Source: Psittacicella hinzii
GTDB taxonomy: Bacteria; Pseudomonadota; Gammaproteobacteria; Enterobacterales; Psittacicellaceae
DNA: 64,000 nucleotides
Reading direction: 5' to 3'
Assembly (NCBI RefSeq): GCF_003585885.1
Contig: NZ_NRHC01000016.1
Span: 1-64,000, forward strand
Made by a program: the position numbers and the translations under genes. This document shows, in pieces, positions 56,540 to 64,000 of the stretch. The notes beneath the pieces are model-generated. The model saw nothing but the letters and a program-made list of their open reading frames with translations. It was not told where the DNA came from and searched no databases. Position 1 is the first letter of the stretch; every line of letters begins with the position of its first letter.

Positions 56540-57619
56540 TTAACGATATTTAGTTGCAAATGATTTCATAAAGTCAATTAAAGCATCTACAGCTTCTTCA
56601 GGTAAAGCATTATAGGTAGAAGCTCTTAATCCACCAAAAACTTTATGACCTTTTAATCCAGATAGACCAGCTTCTTTAGCTTCTTGTACAAATTTAGCGT
56701 CAAGCTCTTCACTTGGAGTTGTAAAAGAAACATTCATGCGTGATCTAATGCTAGGATCAACTTTGTTTGTATAAAAGTCTTCTGAATCTATATAGTTGTA
56801 TAACTTCTCAGCTTTACGAATATTTAGTTTTTCTAAGTTGCTTAGATTACCAAATTTTTCTTTAAGATGATTAAAAGTTAATCCACATGTATACCAGCTA
56901 AAAGTAGCAGGAGTGTTGAATAAAGAATCTGATTTATAGTAAACATCCCAATTTAAGATAGTTGGGCAGTAAGGAGCTGCATTACCCAGTAAAGATTTTT
57001 TTACTATATATATAGTTACCCCTGAGCAACCAATATTTTTTTGCGCACCAGCGTAGATAACATCATAGTCAGATACATTAATTGGGCGCGATAAGATATC
57101 AGAGCTCATGTCAGCTACGACCATAACGCCAGGAGAAACTTTTGGAGGTGTAAAGTTTTCAATCCCCTCAATAGTTTCGTTAGCGGTAAAGTGAACATAG
57201 TCACAGTCTTTTGTTTCTTCAGTCCAATCTAATTTTGTTGGTTTGAAGTTTTGGTCAACTAGTTCTGCAATTTTAACTTCAAGATATTTTTTTGCTTCAA
57301 GCGCAGGTTGGCGCGACCAATGTCCTGAAGTTAAGTAAAGTGCGCGTTTGTGTTTTAATGGCAAGTTTAAAGGAACAGCATCAAAAGCTCCACGACCACC
57401 ACCTTGTAGGAATAAAACCGCGTAGTCTTCAGGAATACCTAATAACTCTCTAAAGGTTTTTTCCATGTTTTGAGCAAATGCCATAAACTCAGCACCGCGG
57501 TGACTAACTTCGAACACCGAAGAGTGAGTGTTTTGCCAATTACATAACTCTTGTTTAATTTGATCTACTACTTCTGGAAATAAAGCAGAAGGACCTGCTG
57601 CGTAATTAAAATATTTCAT
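56540..57619 (-). CDS. serC: phosphoserine aminotransferase
   Basis: PLP enzyme for serine and pyridoxal phosphate synthesis. From the ATG at 57619 (MKYFNYAAGPSALF…) it has 359 residues; AGGA lies 7 bases upstream. An in-frame GTG at 57640 would add seven residues unlike the family. The PLP lysine is in YAGAQKNIG, with SGHWSRQ, FTANETIEG and the C-terminal GGLRAS-x-YNA. Not followed by aroA as in E. coli, but by dsbA. Confidence 0.94.
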   Translation of the reverse strand: MKYFNYAAGPSALFPEVVDQIKQELCNWQNTHSSVFEVSHRGAEFMAFAQNMEKTFRELLGIPEDYAVLFLQGGGRGAFDAVPLNLPLKHKRALYLTSGHWSRQPALEAKKYLEVKIAELVDQNFKPTKLDWTEETKDCDYVHFTANETIEGIENFTPPKVSPGVMVVADMSSDILSRPINVSDYDVIYAGAQKNIGCSGVTIYIVKKSLLGNAAPYCPTILNWDVYYKSDSLFNTPATFSWYTCGLTFNHLKEKFGNLSNLEKLNIRKAEKLYNYIDSEDFYTNKVDPSIRSRMNVSFTTPSEELDAKFVQEAKEAGLSGLKGHKVFGGLRASTYNALPEEAVDALIDFMKSFATKYR

Positions 57620-57700
57620 TGCAAAATCCTGATTTGACACGTTGATAGTCTAATGATAGTTATCATAGCATAAAATAATTTTTTAGCTATAGCTTCAGAG

Positions 57701-59017
57701 TTAAAACCTATAAAAATGAGTATAGTTAATAATCATATAGTGCCATTTGCGTACATTAATAATATACTCAGAAGCTAACTTACCATTGATCTTGCCATAT
57801 TTATGCTTTTCATTACTCATGTCTGGATAGTGCTTTGCTAAGTCAACCCAAGAGTTTGGATCAAAGCCGTGTTTTCTCAACCAAGTTCGAGCATCGATAA
57901 TTTTAGCAATTCCTTGGTTGTAATTGGAAATAGCAAACATGTCTCGATCATAACCTTTAATTTCTTTAGTTAGGTTATTGCGAAATTTCATTAATAATTT
58001 CGTACCTTCAGTAATTGACTGTTTGGCATCAAGTTTATTAGTAACCCCAAGAGCTTTGGCTGAAGCATTAGTTAGCATCATTAAACCACTAGGTCCCCAA
58101 GGACTTACGGCGTCAGGTGTCCAACGAGACTCTTGATAACCTACAGCCATAACCAAACGCCAATCCATTTCAGTTGCGTTTTTGCGGAAGAGGGGGCTAT
58201 ATTGAAGAAATTTAGTTTGCATGTTACTAACAAAACTTCTATTCTCTTCACGATTAAAGAACTTTAATGAATTTAAGTTGTTGTATTTAATATCTGTAAA
58301 CGTTTTAGTATTGATGAAGTTATCTAGGAAATTGTTGAAATCATTTCGTAGTTCATCATTTTTGATAAAGAACACGTCATTGATTGTAACATCTTTCCCA
58401 TTCTTATCTTTTGCGTTAAAAAGCTTGGTTGTAGGGTAAATTTGCTGTAGTGCTCTAGCTTTATTTTCAGAAGTAACAATGTAGCGCACATTTAAAGTTT
58501 GATACTTATTTAAGTTAGCAACTTTTTTAAATAAGCCAAAAATATTTAAATCAGTCTCGTGGATTTTCAAGGGTAAAACCTTACTATAATCCGCTCCCGC
58601 TGCTTGAAAGATATTGTTACTATGAGTTGGGTATCTTACAGTACTGCTTGAATGTTGTTCATAAGCAATAATAGTCAGTTTTTCTACTAGGTAGGGTGTT
58701 GTTTGATAGTGCTTTTTTAGAAATCTAAAGTGATTGGTTAGATTTCCACCAATAATAGCAACCTCGTTTTGTTCGAGCCCTTTAGCTAAACTTGATAATG
58801 AGGGGTAAACTTTTATATCTAATACCAGATTTCTTTGCTTGGCAAAATTCTCTAGAATTTCATAATCAAGACCAAGAGTAGTCTCCCCATCTTTAATGAA
58901 GTAATTAGGTGTTAAAACCATACCTACTTTTAAGGTTTGGTTATTAGAAGCAAATGCTTGAACGCTAAATACTAAACTAGTCAAAAATATAAGTAGGTAC
59001 TTTAAATAATTGATCAT
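57701..59017 (-). CDS. mltF: membrane-bound lytic transglycosylase MltF
   Basis: Cleaves peptidoglycan glycan strands at the outer membrane. From the ATG at 59017 it begins with a good signal peptide (MINYLKYLLIFLTSLVFSVQAFA). Longer in-frame starts up to 59113 put a second hydrophobic stretch in front. An amino-acid-binding (SBP_bac_3-like) domain covers about 25-260 (TLKVGMVL…LGLDYEILENFA) and an SLT domain about 280-420, with catalytic Glu in YQESRW and SPWGPSGLMMLT. No lipobox. 438 residues from this start. Confidence 0.9.
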   Translation of the reverse strand: MINYLKYLLIFLTSLVFSVQAFASNNQTLKVGMVLTPNYFIKDGETTLGLDYEILENFAKQRNLVLDIKVYPSLSSLAKGLEQNEVAIIGGNLTNHFRFLKKHYQTTPYLVEKLTIIAYEQHSSSTVRYPTHSNNIFQAAGADYSKVLPLKIHETDLNIFGLFKKVANLNKYQTLNVRYIVTSENKARALQQIYPTTKLFNAKDKNGKDVTINDVFFIKNDELRNDFNNFLDNFINTKTFTDIKYNNLNSLKFFNREENRSFVSNMQTKFLQYSPLFRKNATEMDWRLVMAVGYQESRWTPDAVSPWGPSGLMMLTNASAKALGVTNKLDAKQSITEGTKLLMKFRNNLTKEIKGYDRDMFAISNYNQGIAKIIDARTWLRKHGFDPNSWVDLAKHYPDMSNEKHKYGKINGKLASEYIINVRKWHYMIINYTHFYRF

Positions 59018-59166
59018 ATTATTAAAAAGATAATTCCTTAAGTTATAAAGATGTGAAGATATTTTAGCATATAGAGATTTAATAATAAGGAAAAGCGTAA
59101 CAGAGAAAATCAATTACTATCTATCTATTAGAGAATAAACTCTATAGTCAAACGCTAAAATCAGGT

Positions 59167-59172
59167 TATAAT
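59167..59172 (+). promoter_or_regulatory. probable -10 of the ybeD promoter
   Basis: Perfect TATAAT, 39 bases before the ybeD ATG, with TAGTCA 16 bases upstream as a possible -35. It lies in the gap between divergent mltF and ybeD. Confidence 0.45.
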
Positions 59173-59210
59173 AGAGCAGAAAAAGAATATACAAAAATTT
59201 AGAGGTATAT

Positions 59211-59477
59211 ATGTTAGGAACTAAAATTCCAGAATTAATGGACTTTCCATCTGAAGTTAGTTTTAAAGTTGTCGGTGATAAAGAGGAAATTATCTTAGCC
59301 GGTATTAATAAGTTGATGCAAGAGCATAACATTAAAGATTTTAATGTAACGACAAGAAAAAGTAGCAAAGGTAATTATGTTTCTTGCTCTGTAACTTTAA
59401 ATGTAGAAAGTCCTGCTCAAATGGAACTTTTATACACAGAGTTTTCTAAGATAGAAACTGTTAGAGTTGTTATCTAA
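59211..59477 (+). CDS. ybeD: YbeD family protein (DUF493)
   Basis: Small 88-residue protein with an ACT-like beta-alpha-beta fold. LGTKIPELMDFPSEVSFKV, RKSSKGNYVSCSVTLN and the end LYTEFSKIETVRVVI align along the whole length with E. coli YbeD (87). Function is unsettled; in E. coli it lies beside lipB and dacA, neither of which is here. AGAGG precedes the ATG. Confidence 0.9.
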   Translation: MLGTKIPELMDFPSEVSFKVVGDKEEIILAGINKLMQEHNIKDFNVTTRKSSKGNYVSCSVTLNVESPAQMELLYTEFSKIETVRVVI

Positions 59478-59495
59478 CAAATATTAGCTTTAATT

Positions 59496-59535
59496 GAGGG
59501 GAGAGATCTTTATATATGAGGTTTCTCCTCTCTTT
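59496..59535 (+). terminator. terminator-like hairpin after ybeD
   Basis: GAGGGGAGA (59496-59504) pairs with TCTCCTCTC (59524-59532), with one G:U pair, and a short U run follows. Confidence 0.5.
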
Positions 59536-59941
59536 AACTATATAAAGAAGATTGTAAAGTCTATATCCCATAGTGTAAGTACAGCAAGCATTTAAGAGAA
59601 GACTAGGTGGTCATATATTAGATTATATTGTTATTAAGTCTATTATTAAGAGGAGAGTAATAGTAGAGGCTTGTGTTTCAATATATTCAAACCCCATTTA
59701 ACTTTAATCAAATTGAGTTGGTTTAATTTTAGTGGAAGGAATGTCTTTTTCTTGTGAATATTTTGCTTTAATAAAAAAATGTTAAATAAAAAGGTTAATT
59801 TATTTGGTTTATTGCTAATTTTTTCTTATATTAACCTGCAAAAAGTAACTTTTTAGCTAAAATAAGTAATTATTTAGATAAAACTAGCGATTTTTTGGTT
59901 AGTAAAAAACAACAGATTAAAGACTTTTTTAAATTTTGTTG
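59536..59941. other. AT-rich intergenic region with no gene seen
   Basis: About 400 bases between the ybeD terminator and the tRNA promoter. I see only AT-rich sequence and A/T runs, no open frame with a family match and no obvious RNA structure. Confidence 0.5.
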
Positions 59942-59970
59942 TTGACATTAAACTTTAATTATTGCATAAT
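59942..59970 (+). promoter_or_regulatory. promoter of the Phe/Asn tRNA array
   Basis: Perfect -35 TTGACA (59942-59947), 17-base spacer, CATAAT (59965-59970), followed by a GC-containing discriminator (ACCCG). This is the strong, stringent type expected for stable RNA genes. Confidence 0.8.
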
Positions 59971-60034
59971 ATACCCGTTAGCCAAGGGAAGCAAAGAAAA
60001 AAAGCTTAGATATTTGGTTAATAATACAGTATTC

Positions 60035-60110
60035 GCCTCGATAGCTCAGTCGGTAGAGCAAGGGATTGAAAATCCCTGTGTCGCTGGTTCGATTCCGGCT
60101 CGAGGCACCA
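60035..60110 (+). tRNA. tRNA-Phe (GAA)
   Basis: 76 nt from GCCTCGA to CCA. Anticodon GAA sits in GGGATTGAAAATCCC. Cloverleaf complete; T loop TTCGATT. First of two identical copies. Confidence 0.97.
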
Positions 60111-60160
60111 TTTTATAAAAATTTCTTTTTAGTTAAAGAGATTTATTAAATAGTTGCGAT

Positions 60161-60236
60161 TCCTCCTTAGTTCAGTCGGTAGAACGGCGGACTGTTAATC
60201 CGTATGTCGCTGGTTCAAGTCCAGCAGGAGGAGCCA
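60161..60236 (+). tRNA. tRNA-Asn (GUU)
   Basis: 76 nt from TCCTCC to CCA. Anticodon GTT in GGACTGTTAATCC. First of three identical copies. Confidence 0.97.
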
Positions 60237-60281
60237 CTTTTTTATTGTTATCTTTTTATAGATTAAGAAGATATTTACAAT

Positions 60282-60357
60282 TCCTCCTTAGTTCAGTCGG
60301 TAGAACGGCGGACTGTTAATCCGTATGTCGCTGGTTCAAGTCCAGCAGGAGGAGCCA
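60282..60357 (+). tRNA. tRNA-Asn (GUU), second copy
   Basis: Identical to the copy at 60161-60236, 45 bases after it. The Phe copy follows after 6 bases. Confidence 0.97.
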
Positions 60358-60363
60358 TTTTTT

Positions 60364-60439
60364 GCCTCGATAGCTCAGTCGGTAGAGCAAGGGATTGAAA
60401 ATCCCTGTGTCGCTGGTTCGATTCCGGCTCGAGGCACCA
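60364..60439 (+). tRNA. tRNA-Phe (GAA), second copy
   Basis: Identical to the copy at 60035-60110. It lies only 6 bases after tRNA-Asn copy 2, so processing must cut a very short spacer. Confidence 0.97.
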
Positions 60440-60469
60440 TTATTTCAAATAAAAATTCCAATTTTTTAT

Positions 60470-60545
60470 TCCTCCTTAGTTCAGTCGGTAGAACGGCGGA
60501 CTGTTAATCCGTATGTCGCTGGTTCAAGTCCAGCAGGAGGAGCCA
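60470..60545 (+). tRNA. tRNA-Asn (GUU), third copy
   Basis: Identical to the other two Asn copies. It ends the array and is followed by a terminator. Confidence 0.97.
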
Positions 60546-60570
60546 CTATTCTTTAATAAGATCTATTTAG

Positions 60571-60600
60571 AAAGGGAAGGTTTATATCTTCCCTTTTTTT
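60571..60600 (+). terminator. intrinsic terminator of the tRNA array
   Basis: AAAGGGAAG / CTTCCCTTT with loop GTTTATAT, then T7. Confidence 0.9.
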
Positions 60601-60624
60601 TATTTAATTTTAACTAAGCTGTTG

Positions 60625-60630
60625 TATAAT
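60625..60630 (+). promoter_or_regulatory. probable -10 of the rraB promoter
   Basis: Perfect TATAAT, 43 bases before the rraB ATG, just after the tRNA terminator. No clear -35. Confidence 0.45.
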
Positions 60631-60672
60631 AATCTGCAAGGTTTTCTTTTTAATTTACATTTTTAATTTTTT

Positions 60673-61116
60673 ATGCAAAGTAACCATTCTTACAGCAAAA
60701 AGGAACTAGAAAAAGTAGTAAATGCTACTTTTGCGGATCTAGAAGCAAATGGATCTTTAAAACATTTAGACCATATCTTCCTTCACCACATTTTATTTAG
60801 AAGTGAAGATTGTATCGAAGAATTTATCAGCAAAGCTAATAAGTTAAATTTTGAGTTTGATGATCCTGAATTTTTTGATAGAGAAATGCTTGAAGATGAA
60901 GATCTAGAGAAATATCCAGAGGGATTTTGGAATTTAGATCTGATTACAGAAAGTACTTTAGAGGAACCAGACGTTCTTTTGGCAGATATAGAAGAAATTC
61001 TTAGCTTAATTGAACAATTTCCAAGCTCAGAAGTTTCATATGGTTTATTTGGTACCTTTGTTGAAGATGGTGAAGATGAAGAAGACTCTGATATAGAGTG
61101 GGCTTCGCAGGATTAA
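60673..61116 (+). CDS. rraB: ribonuclease E inhibitor RraB family protein
   Basis: A 147-residue acidic protein, resembling E. coli RraB (138) in plan. It has an N-terminal helical part (LEANGSLKHLDHIF), the F-D-DPE segment with an acidic stretch (about 55-65), L-x-ADIEEIL-x-LIEQF, and the GTFVEDGEDEEDSD end that parallels RraB's GTYFEDPNGEDGDDED. RraB binds RNase E and modulates RNA decay. The match is moderate but runs along the whole length. Single gene between two terminators. Confidence 0.75.
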   Translation: MQSNHSYSKKELEKVVNATFADLEANGSLKHLDHIFLHHILFRSEDCIEEFISKANKLNFEFDDPEFFDREMLEDEDLEKYPEGFWNLDLITESTLEEPDVLLADIEEILSLIEQFPSSEVSYGLFGTFVEDGEDEEDSDIEWASQD

Positions 61117-61161
61117 AGTTCAAAACAATTACGCTTACAATATTCGTTTTACATATTAAAT

Positions 61162-61208
61162 AACTAAAAACTCCCTCATGCTTATTCTAGCTGAGGGAGT
61201 TTTTAGTT
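61162..61208. terminator. bidirectional terminator between rraB and ung
   Basis: 17-bp stem AACTAAAAACTCCCTCA (61162-61178) / TGAGGGAGTTTTTAGTT (61192-61208). Serves convergent rraB (+) and ung (-). Confidence 0.88.
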
Positions 61209-61213
61209 AAGTA

Positions 61214-61891
61214 TTACCATTTTATAGGTGATTTATCTACACTCTCAAGATATTGGTTAGTTTTTAAAAAACAGTTAGCAGTAAAGAAACCGCGATAAGC
61301 ACTAAGCGGAGAAGGATGAACAGTCTCAATAACAAAATTTTTGTCTTTGTTTATGTATTTTAAATACTTCTGTGCATGTTTACCCCAAAGTAAGTAAACT
61401 AAGTTTTCTTCTCTTGCTAAGTGTTTAAAAACCTCAACGATAAAGTCTTCCCATATATCATGTTCAGGTGCTAAAGGTTCTTTCATGTTTACAGTTAATC
61501 TGGTGTTAAGAAGAAATACTCCTTCATTGAGCCAAGGAGTTAAATTTGCTACCCCTTGTATATTAGGTAAATACTCTTCACCAAAATCATACTGTAAAGC
61601 TTTAAAAATATTAGCTAAACTTTTAGGAACCTGATCCGGTAGTTGTGAGCTAAAAGCAAGCCCATGTGCATGATCTGAAGGGTAAGGATCTTGTCCCAAG
61701 ATAACAACTTTTACTTTGTTAAGAGGAAGCTTAAAAGCATTAAATAGTTCATGCTTTTGTGGGCGTATCTTCTCGTTATCACTTGCATATAGTTGTTCTA
61801 TCTTGTTTTTCAAATCTGAGTTTGCGATAAACTTTCCAAGATCATTCCAATTACTATTGAGCAATGTTATTTCTTTATCTAACCAATTCAT
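61214..61891 (-). CDS. ung: uracil-DNA glycosylase
   Basis: Removes uracil from DNA. The 225 residues show the catalytic water-activating motif GQDPYPSDHAHGLAFS (about 63-78), the LLNTRLTV strand, LLWGKHAQKY and the minor-groove loop HPSPLSAYRGFF (about 191-202). Family-1 UDG length and order. It lies 7 bases after the unknown gene upstream, so the two are co-transcribed. Confidence 0.95.
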   Translation of the reverse strand: MNWLDKEITLLNSNWNDLGKFIANSDLKNKIEQLYASDNEKIRPQKHELFNAFKLPLNKVKVVILGQDPYPSDHAHGLAFSSQLPDQVPKSLANIFKALQYDFGEEYLPNIQGVANLTPWLNEGVFLLNTRLTVNMKEPLAPEHDIWEDFIVEVFKHLAREENLVYLLWGKHAQKYLKYINKDKNFVIETVHPSPLSAYRGFFTANCFLKTNQYLESVDKSPIKW

Positions 61892-61898
61892 AAAAGTC

Positions 61899-63041
61899 CT
61901 AAAGTCCTTTACCTTTTAAATAAAGGTATAAGTTTTTAAAGTCAACATTGCTGTCACATAAATAACTTAATCTATCTAAAATTAGAATATCCTTTTCATG
62001 TAAGAATATCTTGTCTTGTTTAGATTTTCTTCTTGCTAATATTAAATATGCAAATAAGTAGATTGGTTGCATTTTAATTCTATTCAAGAAGCTTTCTAGG
62101 TTAGTTTTATCAATAAAATAAGATTGATTAATTAAATCATACTCATATGCTTTTATTGTTAAATACTGTGTAATTAGAAGCTCTACTAAAGGTAGGTCAT
62201 AAGTGATTACACTTCTACGCATTTCTAAAAAGTGCAACTGATCTTTTGGATTTTCAATCCTATCAGAGAAAAAGTTTAAAATAATTTCGTGATAGCTTAA
62301 AGGTAAAAATGTACCCTTACGAACGGTAGGGATCAGTAATAGTAGTGGAAGACGGCAATCAAAGAAATCATTGTCTTTTCCTATCGCCATTTCAATATCC
62401 TGATCCAACTTTTGTAAGAGATGTTGTGGGTACAAATCTTTAACATAGGTTTGATAGAACTTTGAAGGTGCCATTCCAGAGAAATGCGACTCTAGGATGT
62501 CATATAAATCCTGTGACTGTAAGCTGTGCTTATCTTGAATTAAAGAATCCTTATTTTTATAAAAAATATCATTCAAGAAAAAGTTAATTAGTGCTAGGCT
62601 ATCTAAGTCAATGTTTCCTTGCTTATCAAATAATTTTTTATTAAATACGTCCTCAATAGAAGCCATTAAAGAAAGAAAACGAGAGTCTAGTTTATCCACT
62701 TCTGTCTTTTGCTTTAAGATGTGGCTGGTAAAAGTTTGATATTCCTTGCTATAAGAGACGATTAGGTCAAATAAATTCTTTTGAGTTAATTTTTGAGCAT
62801 CAGATAAAAGAGCCTGGGAGATATTTAGTTTAAATTCTTTTTGCTCTTCAAGAAATTTAGTGAAGATATTAAATTCAGCTTCAAGCTGCGGGGTAATAGT
62901 GTTTAGCTCATCTATTTCAATTGTTGATTCAAGATGCTTGAACTCATTTAAAGAAATATTATTTGCTTGAGACTTGTGCTTTTGTTTAGTCTCTTCTTTA
63001 TCTTTTGCTTTATTAAATAAATTAAAAAATTTTTTGAACAT
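61899..63041 (-). CDS. uncharacterised protein, 380 residues
   Basis: I do not recognise a family. The protein begins with an amphipathic, basic and aromatic helix (MFKKFFNLFNKAKDKEE) that could bind membrane. A Lys/Gln-rich linker follows, then a long mainly helical body rich in Leu, Asn, Asp and Lys (about 45-380). No signal peptide, membrane helix, cysteine motif or nucleotide motif is seen. It starts on the minus strand opposite the rpsM leader and is 7 bases upstream of ung, so the pair may share regulation. Codon and base use look like the neighbours. Confidence 0.7.
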   Translation of the reverse strand: MFKKFFNLFNKAKDKEETKQKHKSQANNISLNEFKHLESTIEIDELNTITPQLEAEFNIFTKFLEEQKEFKLNISQALLSDAQKLTQKNLFDLIVSYSKEYQTFTSHILKQKTEVDKLDSRFLSLMASIEDVFNKKLFDKQGNIDLDSLALINFFLNDIFYKNKDSLIQDKHSLQSQDLYDILESHFSGMAPSKFYQTYVKDLYPQHLLQKLDQDIEMAIGKDNDFFDCRLPLLLLIPTVRKGTFLPLSYHEIILNFFSDRIENPKDQLHFLEMRRSVITYDLPLVELLITQYLTIKAYEYDLINQSYFIDKTNLESFLNRIKMQPIYLFAYLILARRKSKQDKIFLHEKDILILDRLSYLCDSNVDFKNLYLYLKGKGL

Positions 63042-63150
63042 AAATAATTTAGTTTCTTAGCTTTTTAGCTAAATTATAGCATTAATTTATACCATTACAT
63101 TAAAGTAAGCTCAACAATACGTAGTAAAGTAAAAAATATTGAAAAAAGAA

Positions 63151-63179
63151 TAGAAAAGATTTTTTTATTATGCTATAAT
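63151..63179 (+). promoter_or_regulatory. promoter of rpsM-rpsK (alpha operon)
   Basis: Extended -10 TGcTATAAT (TATAAT at 63174-63179) with TAGAAA 17 bases upstream (63151-63156). Transcription would start near 63186, giving a leader of about 290 bases. Confidence 0.65.
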
Positions 63180-63185
63180 ACAAGC

Positions 63186-63476
63186 CGTTGGTTTATTCTG
63201 TGTAAACAATATTACCCGTTAAAATAAATAAGAAAATTAATTTTTTCAAGATAATAAGGGAAATTAAAAAAGTTTATGCAAGTTCTAGATTCTGGTTCTT
63301 AGGTTTTAAAGTAGATATTCTCACCTTAACCGTTTTTAGTTAAACCAACTTAAAAATCTTAGGCAGCATTATTAATAATAATGCTATTTTTATTTTTTGT
63401 TATTAAGACTATGTTTTGAGTATCCTGAAACGGGCTTTTCAAGATACATAGTTTTTTTATTACTCTAGGAGTGCAA
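63186..63476 (+). promoter_or_regulatory. rpsM leader with two tandem terminator-like hairpins
   Basis: Hairpin 1 is AGCATTATT / AATAATGCT (63365-63385) followed by ATTTTTATTTTTT. Hairpin 2 is ACTATG (63408-63413) and TATCCTGAAA (63421-63430) paired with TTTCAAGATA (63437-63446) and CATAGT (63447-63452), followed by T7 (to 63458). It lies 9 bases before the AGGAG of rpsM. No coding frame is evident. In E. coli the alpha operon is controlled by S4 binding a leader pseudoknot; a comparable or alternative control element here is inference. Confidence 0.5.
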
Positions 63477-63833
63477 ATGGCCCGTATTGCAGGCGTTAAC
63501 ATTCCTGATCAAAAACATGCTGTAATTGCTCTAACTGCAATCTATGGTATTGGTGCAACACGTGCTAAACACATCTGTGAAGCTACTGGTATTGCTCCAA
63601 GTACAAAGATCAAGGAATTATCAGAAGAACAAATCGAACAGTTACGTGCTGAAGTTGCTAAATTCACTGTAGAAGGTGACTTACGTCGTGAAGTTAACAT
63701 GAGCATCAAACGTCTAACAGACTTAGGTTGCTACCGTGGCTTACGTCACCGTCGTGGTTTACCAGTGCGTGGTCAACGTACTAAGACTAATGCGAGAACT
63801 CGTAAAGGTCCTGCTAAACCAATTAAGAAATAA
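63477..63833 (+). CDS. rpsM: 30S ribosomal protein S13
   Basis: Head protein at the subunit bridge and tRNA contacts. I choose the ATG at 63477 ([19 protein letters not shown]…, 118 residues), 5 bases after AGGAG. A GTG at 63471 is in frame but overlaps the ribosome binding site. The C-terminal [22 protein letters not shown] motif is intact. Normally preceded by rpmJ, here by a leader and an opposite-strand gene. Confidence 0.97.
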   Translation: MARIAGVNIPDQKHAVIALTAIYGIGATRAKHICEATGIAPSTKIKELSEEQIEQLRAEVAKFTVEGDLRREVNMSIKRLTDLGCYRGLRHRRGLPVRGQRTKTNARTRKGPAKPIKK

Positions 63834-63844
63834 TCGGAGAATAA

Positions 63845-64000
<156 letters not shown>

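Noticed and set aside
59117-59368. 83-codon minus-strand open frame opposite ybeD
   Set aside because: It overlaps ybeD antisense and the mltF-ybeD promoter region. It is hydrophobic by composition only, with no ribosome binding site or family match.
59936-60507. Two 60-codon open frames with a repeated peptide (ASIAQSVEQGIENPCVAGSI…)
   Set aside because: They are read straight through the tRNA-Phe genes. This peptide is a well-known false translation of tRNA sequence.

Overview
The window is a low-GC stretch of a gammaproteobacterial chromosome made almost entirely of housekeeping genes. MutH, RraB, RppH, MltF, YbeD, an RbbA transporter, AK-III-type LysC and an E. coli-like division and cell-wall (dcw) cluster point to the Enterobacterales/Pasteurellales/Orbales part of the class. 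The rppH-TSUP-lgt order resembles Pasteurellaceae, so an AT-rich Pasteurellales-like host (for example a Psittacicella-type organism) is a reasonable guess, but only an inference. No IS element, prophage, CRISPR array or toxin-antitoxin module was found.

Layout. 1-2.6 kb: end of a possible upstream gene, then manB/cpsG-galU (nucleotide-sugar supply). 2.6-8.6 kb: a spc-type ribosomal protein operon, rplN-rplX-rplE-rpsN-rpsH-rplF-rplR-rpsE-rpmD-rplO-secY-rpmJ, with its own promoter and a terminator. 8.8-11.5 kb: a lipoprotein, rluD and pgeF. 11.5-17.6 kb, minus strand: initiator tRNA-rimP-nusA-infB-rbfA-truB. 18.1-24.5 kb: a four-gene RbbA-type ABC exporter operon with its own outer membrane channel. 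24.5-34.9 kb, minus: pgsA, lysC, parC, parE, mutH, lgt, TSUP permease, rppH, lpxC. 35-54.4 kb, minus: the dcw cluster rsmH-ftsL-ftsI-murE-murF-mraY-[murD-ftsW]-murG-murC-ddl-ftsQ-ftsA-ftsZ. 54.5-59.1 kb, minus: pheA, dsbA, serC, mltF. 59.2-61.1 kb, plus: ybeD, a Phe-Asn-Asn-Phe-Asn tRNA array and rraB. 61.2-63.0 kb, minus: ung and an unknown gene. 63.2-64 kb: rpsM-rpsK, the start of the alpha ribosomal operon, cut by the window end.

The most interesting region is dcw. MurD and FtsW are one 922-residue polypeptide, joining the last cytoplasmic amino-acid-adding ligase but one to the septal glycan polymerase. Next to it FtsA keeps the family's layout and C-terminal membrane helix but has lost recognisable nucleotide-binding motifs. 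FtsZ has a changed GTP-binding signature (GGGTGTL), an acidic insertion and no recognisable C-terminal FtsA/ZipA-binding peptide. FtsL, MurF, MurE and MurG carry large insertions or extensions, mraZ is missing, and the cluster is divided by at least four intrinsic-terminator-like hairpins. Together this suggests a rewired divisome.

The other main architectural oddity is that the usually continuous S10-spc-alpha ribosomal supercluster is broken at both ends of spc. galU precedes rplN, and 55 kb separates rpmJ from rpsM. Both broken ends have gained strong promoters and long leaders with terminator-like hairpins. The initiator tRNA has an unusual U1:G72 end with U73.
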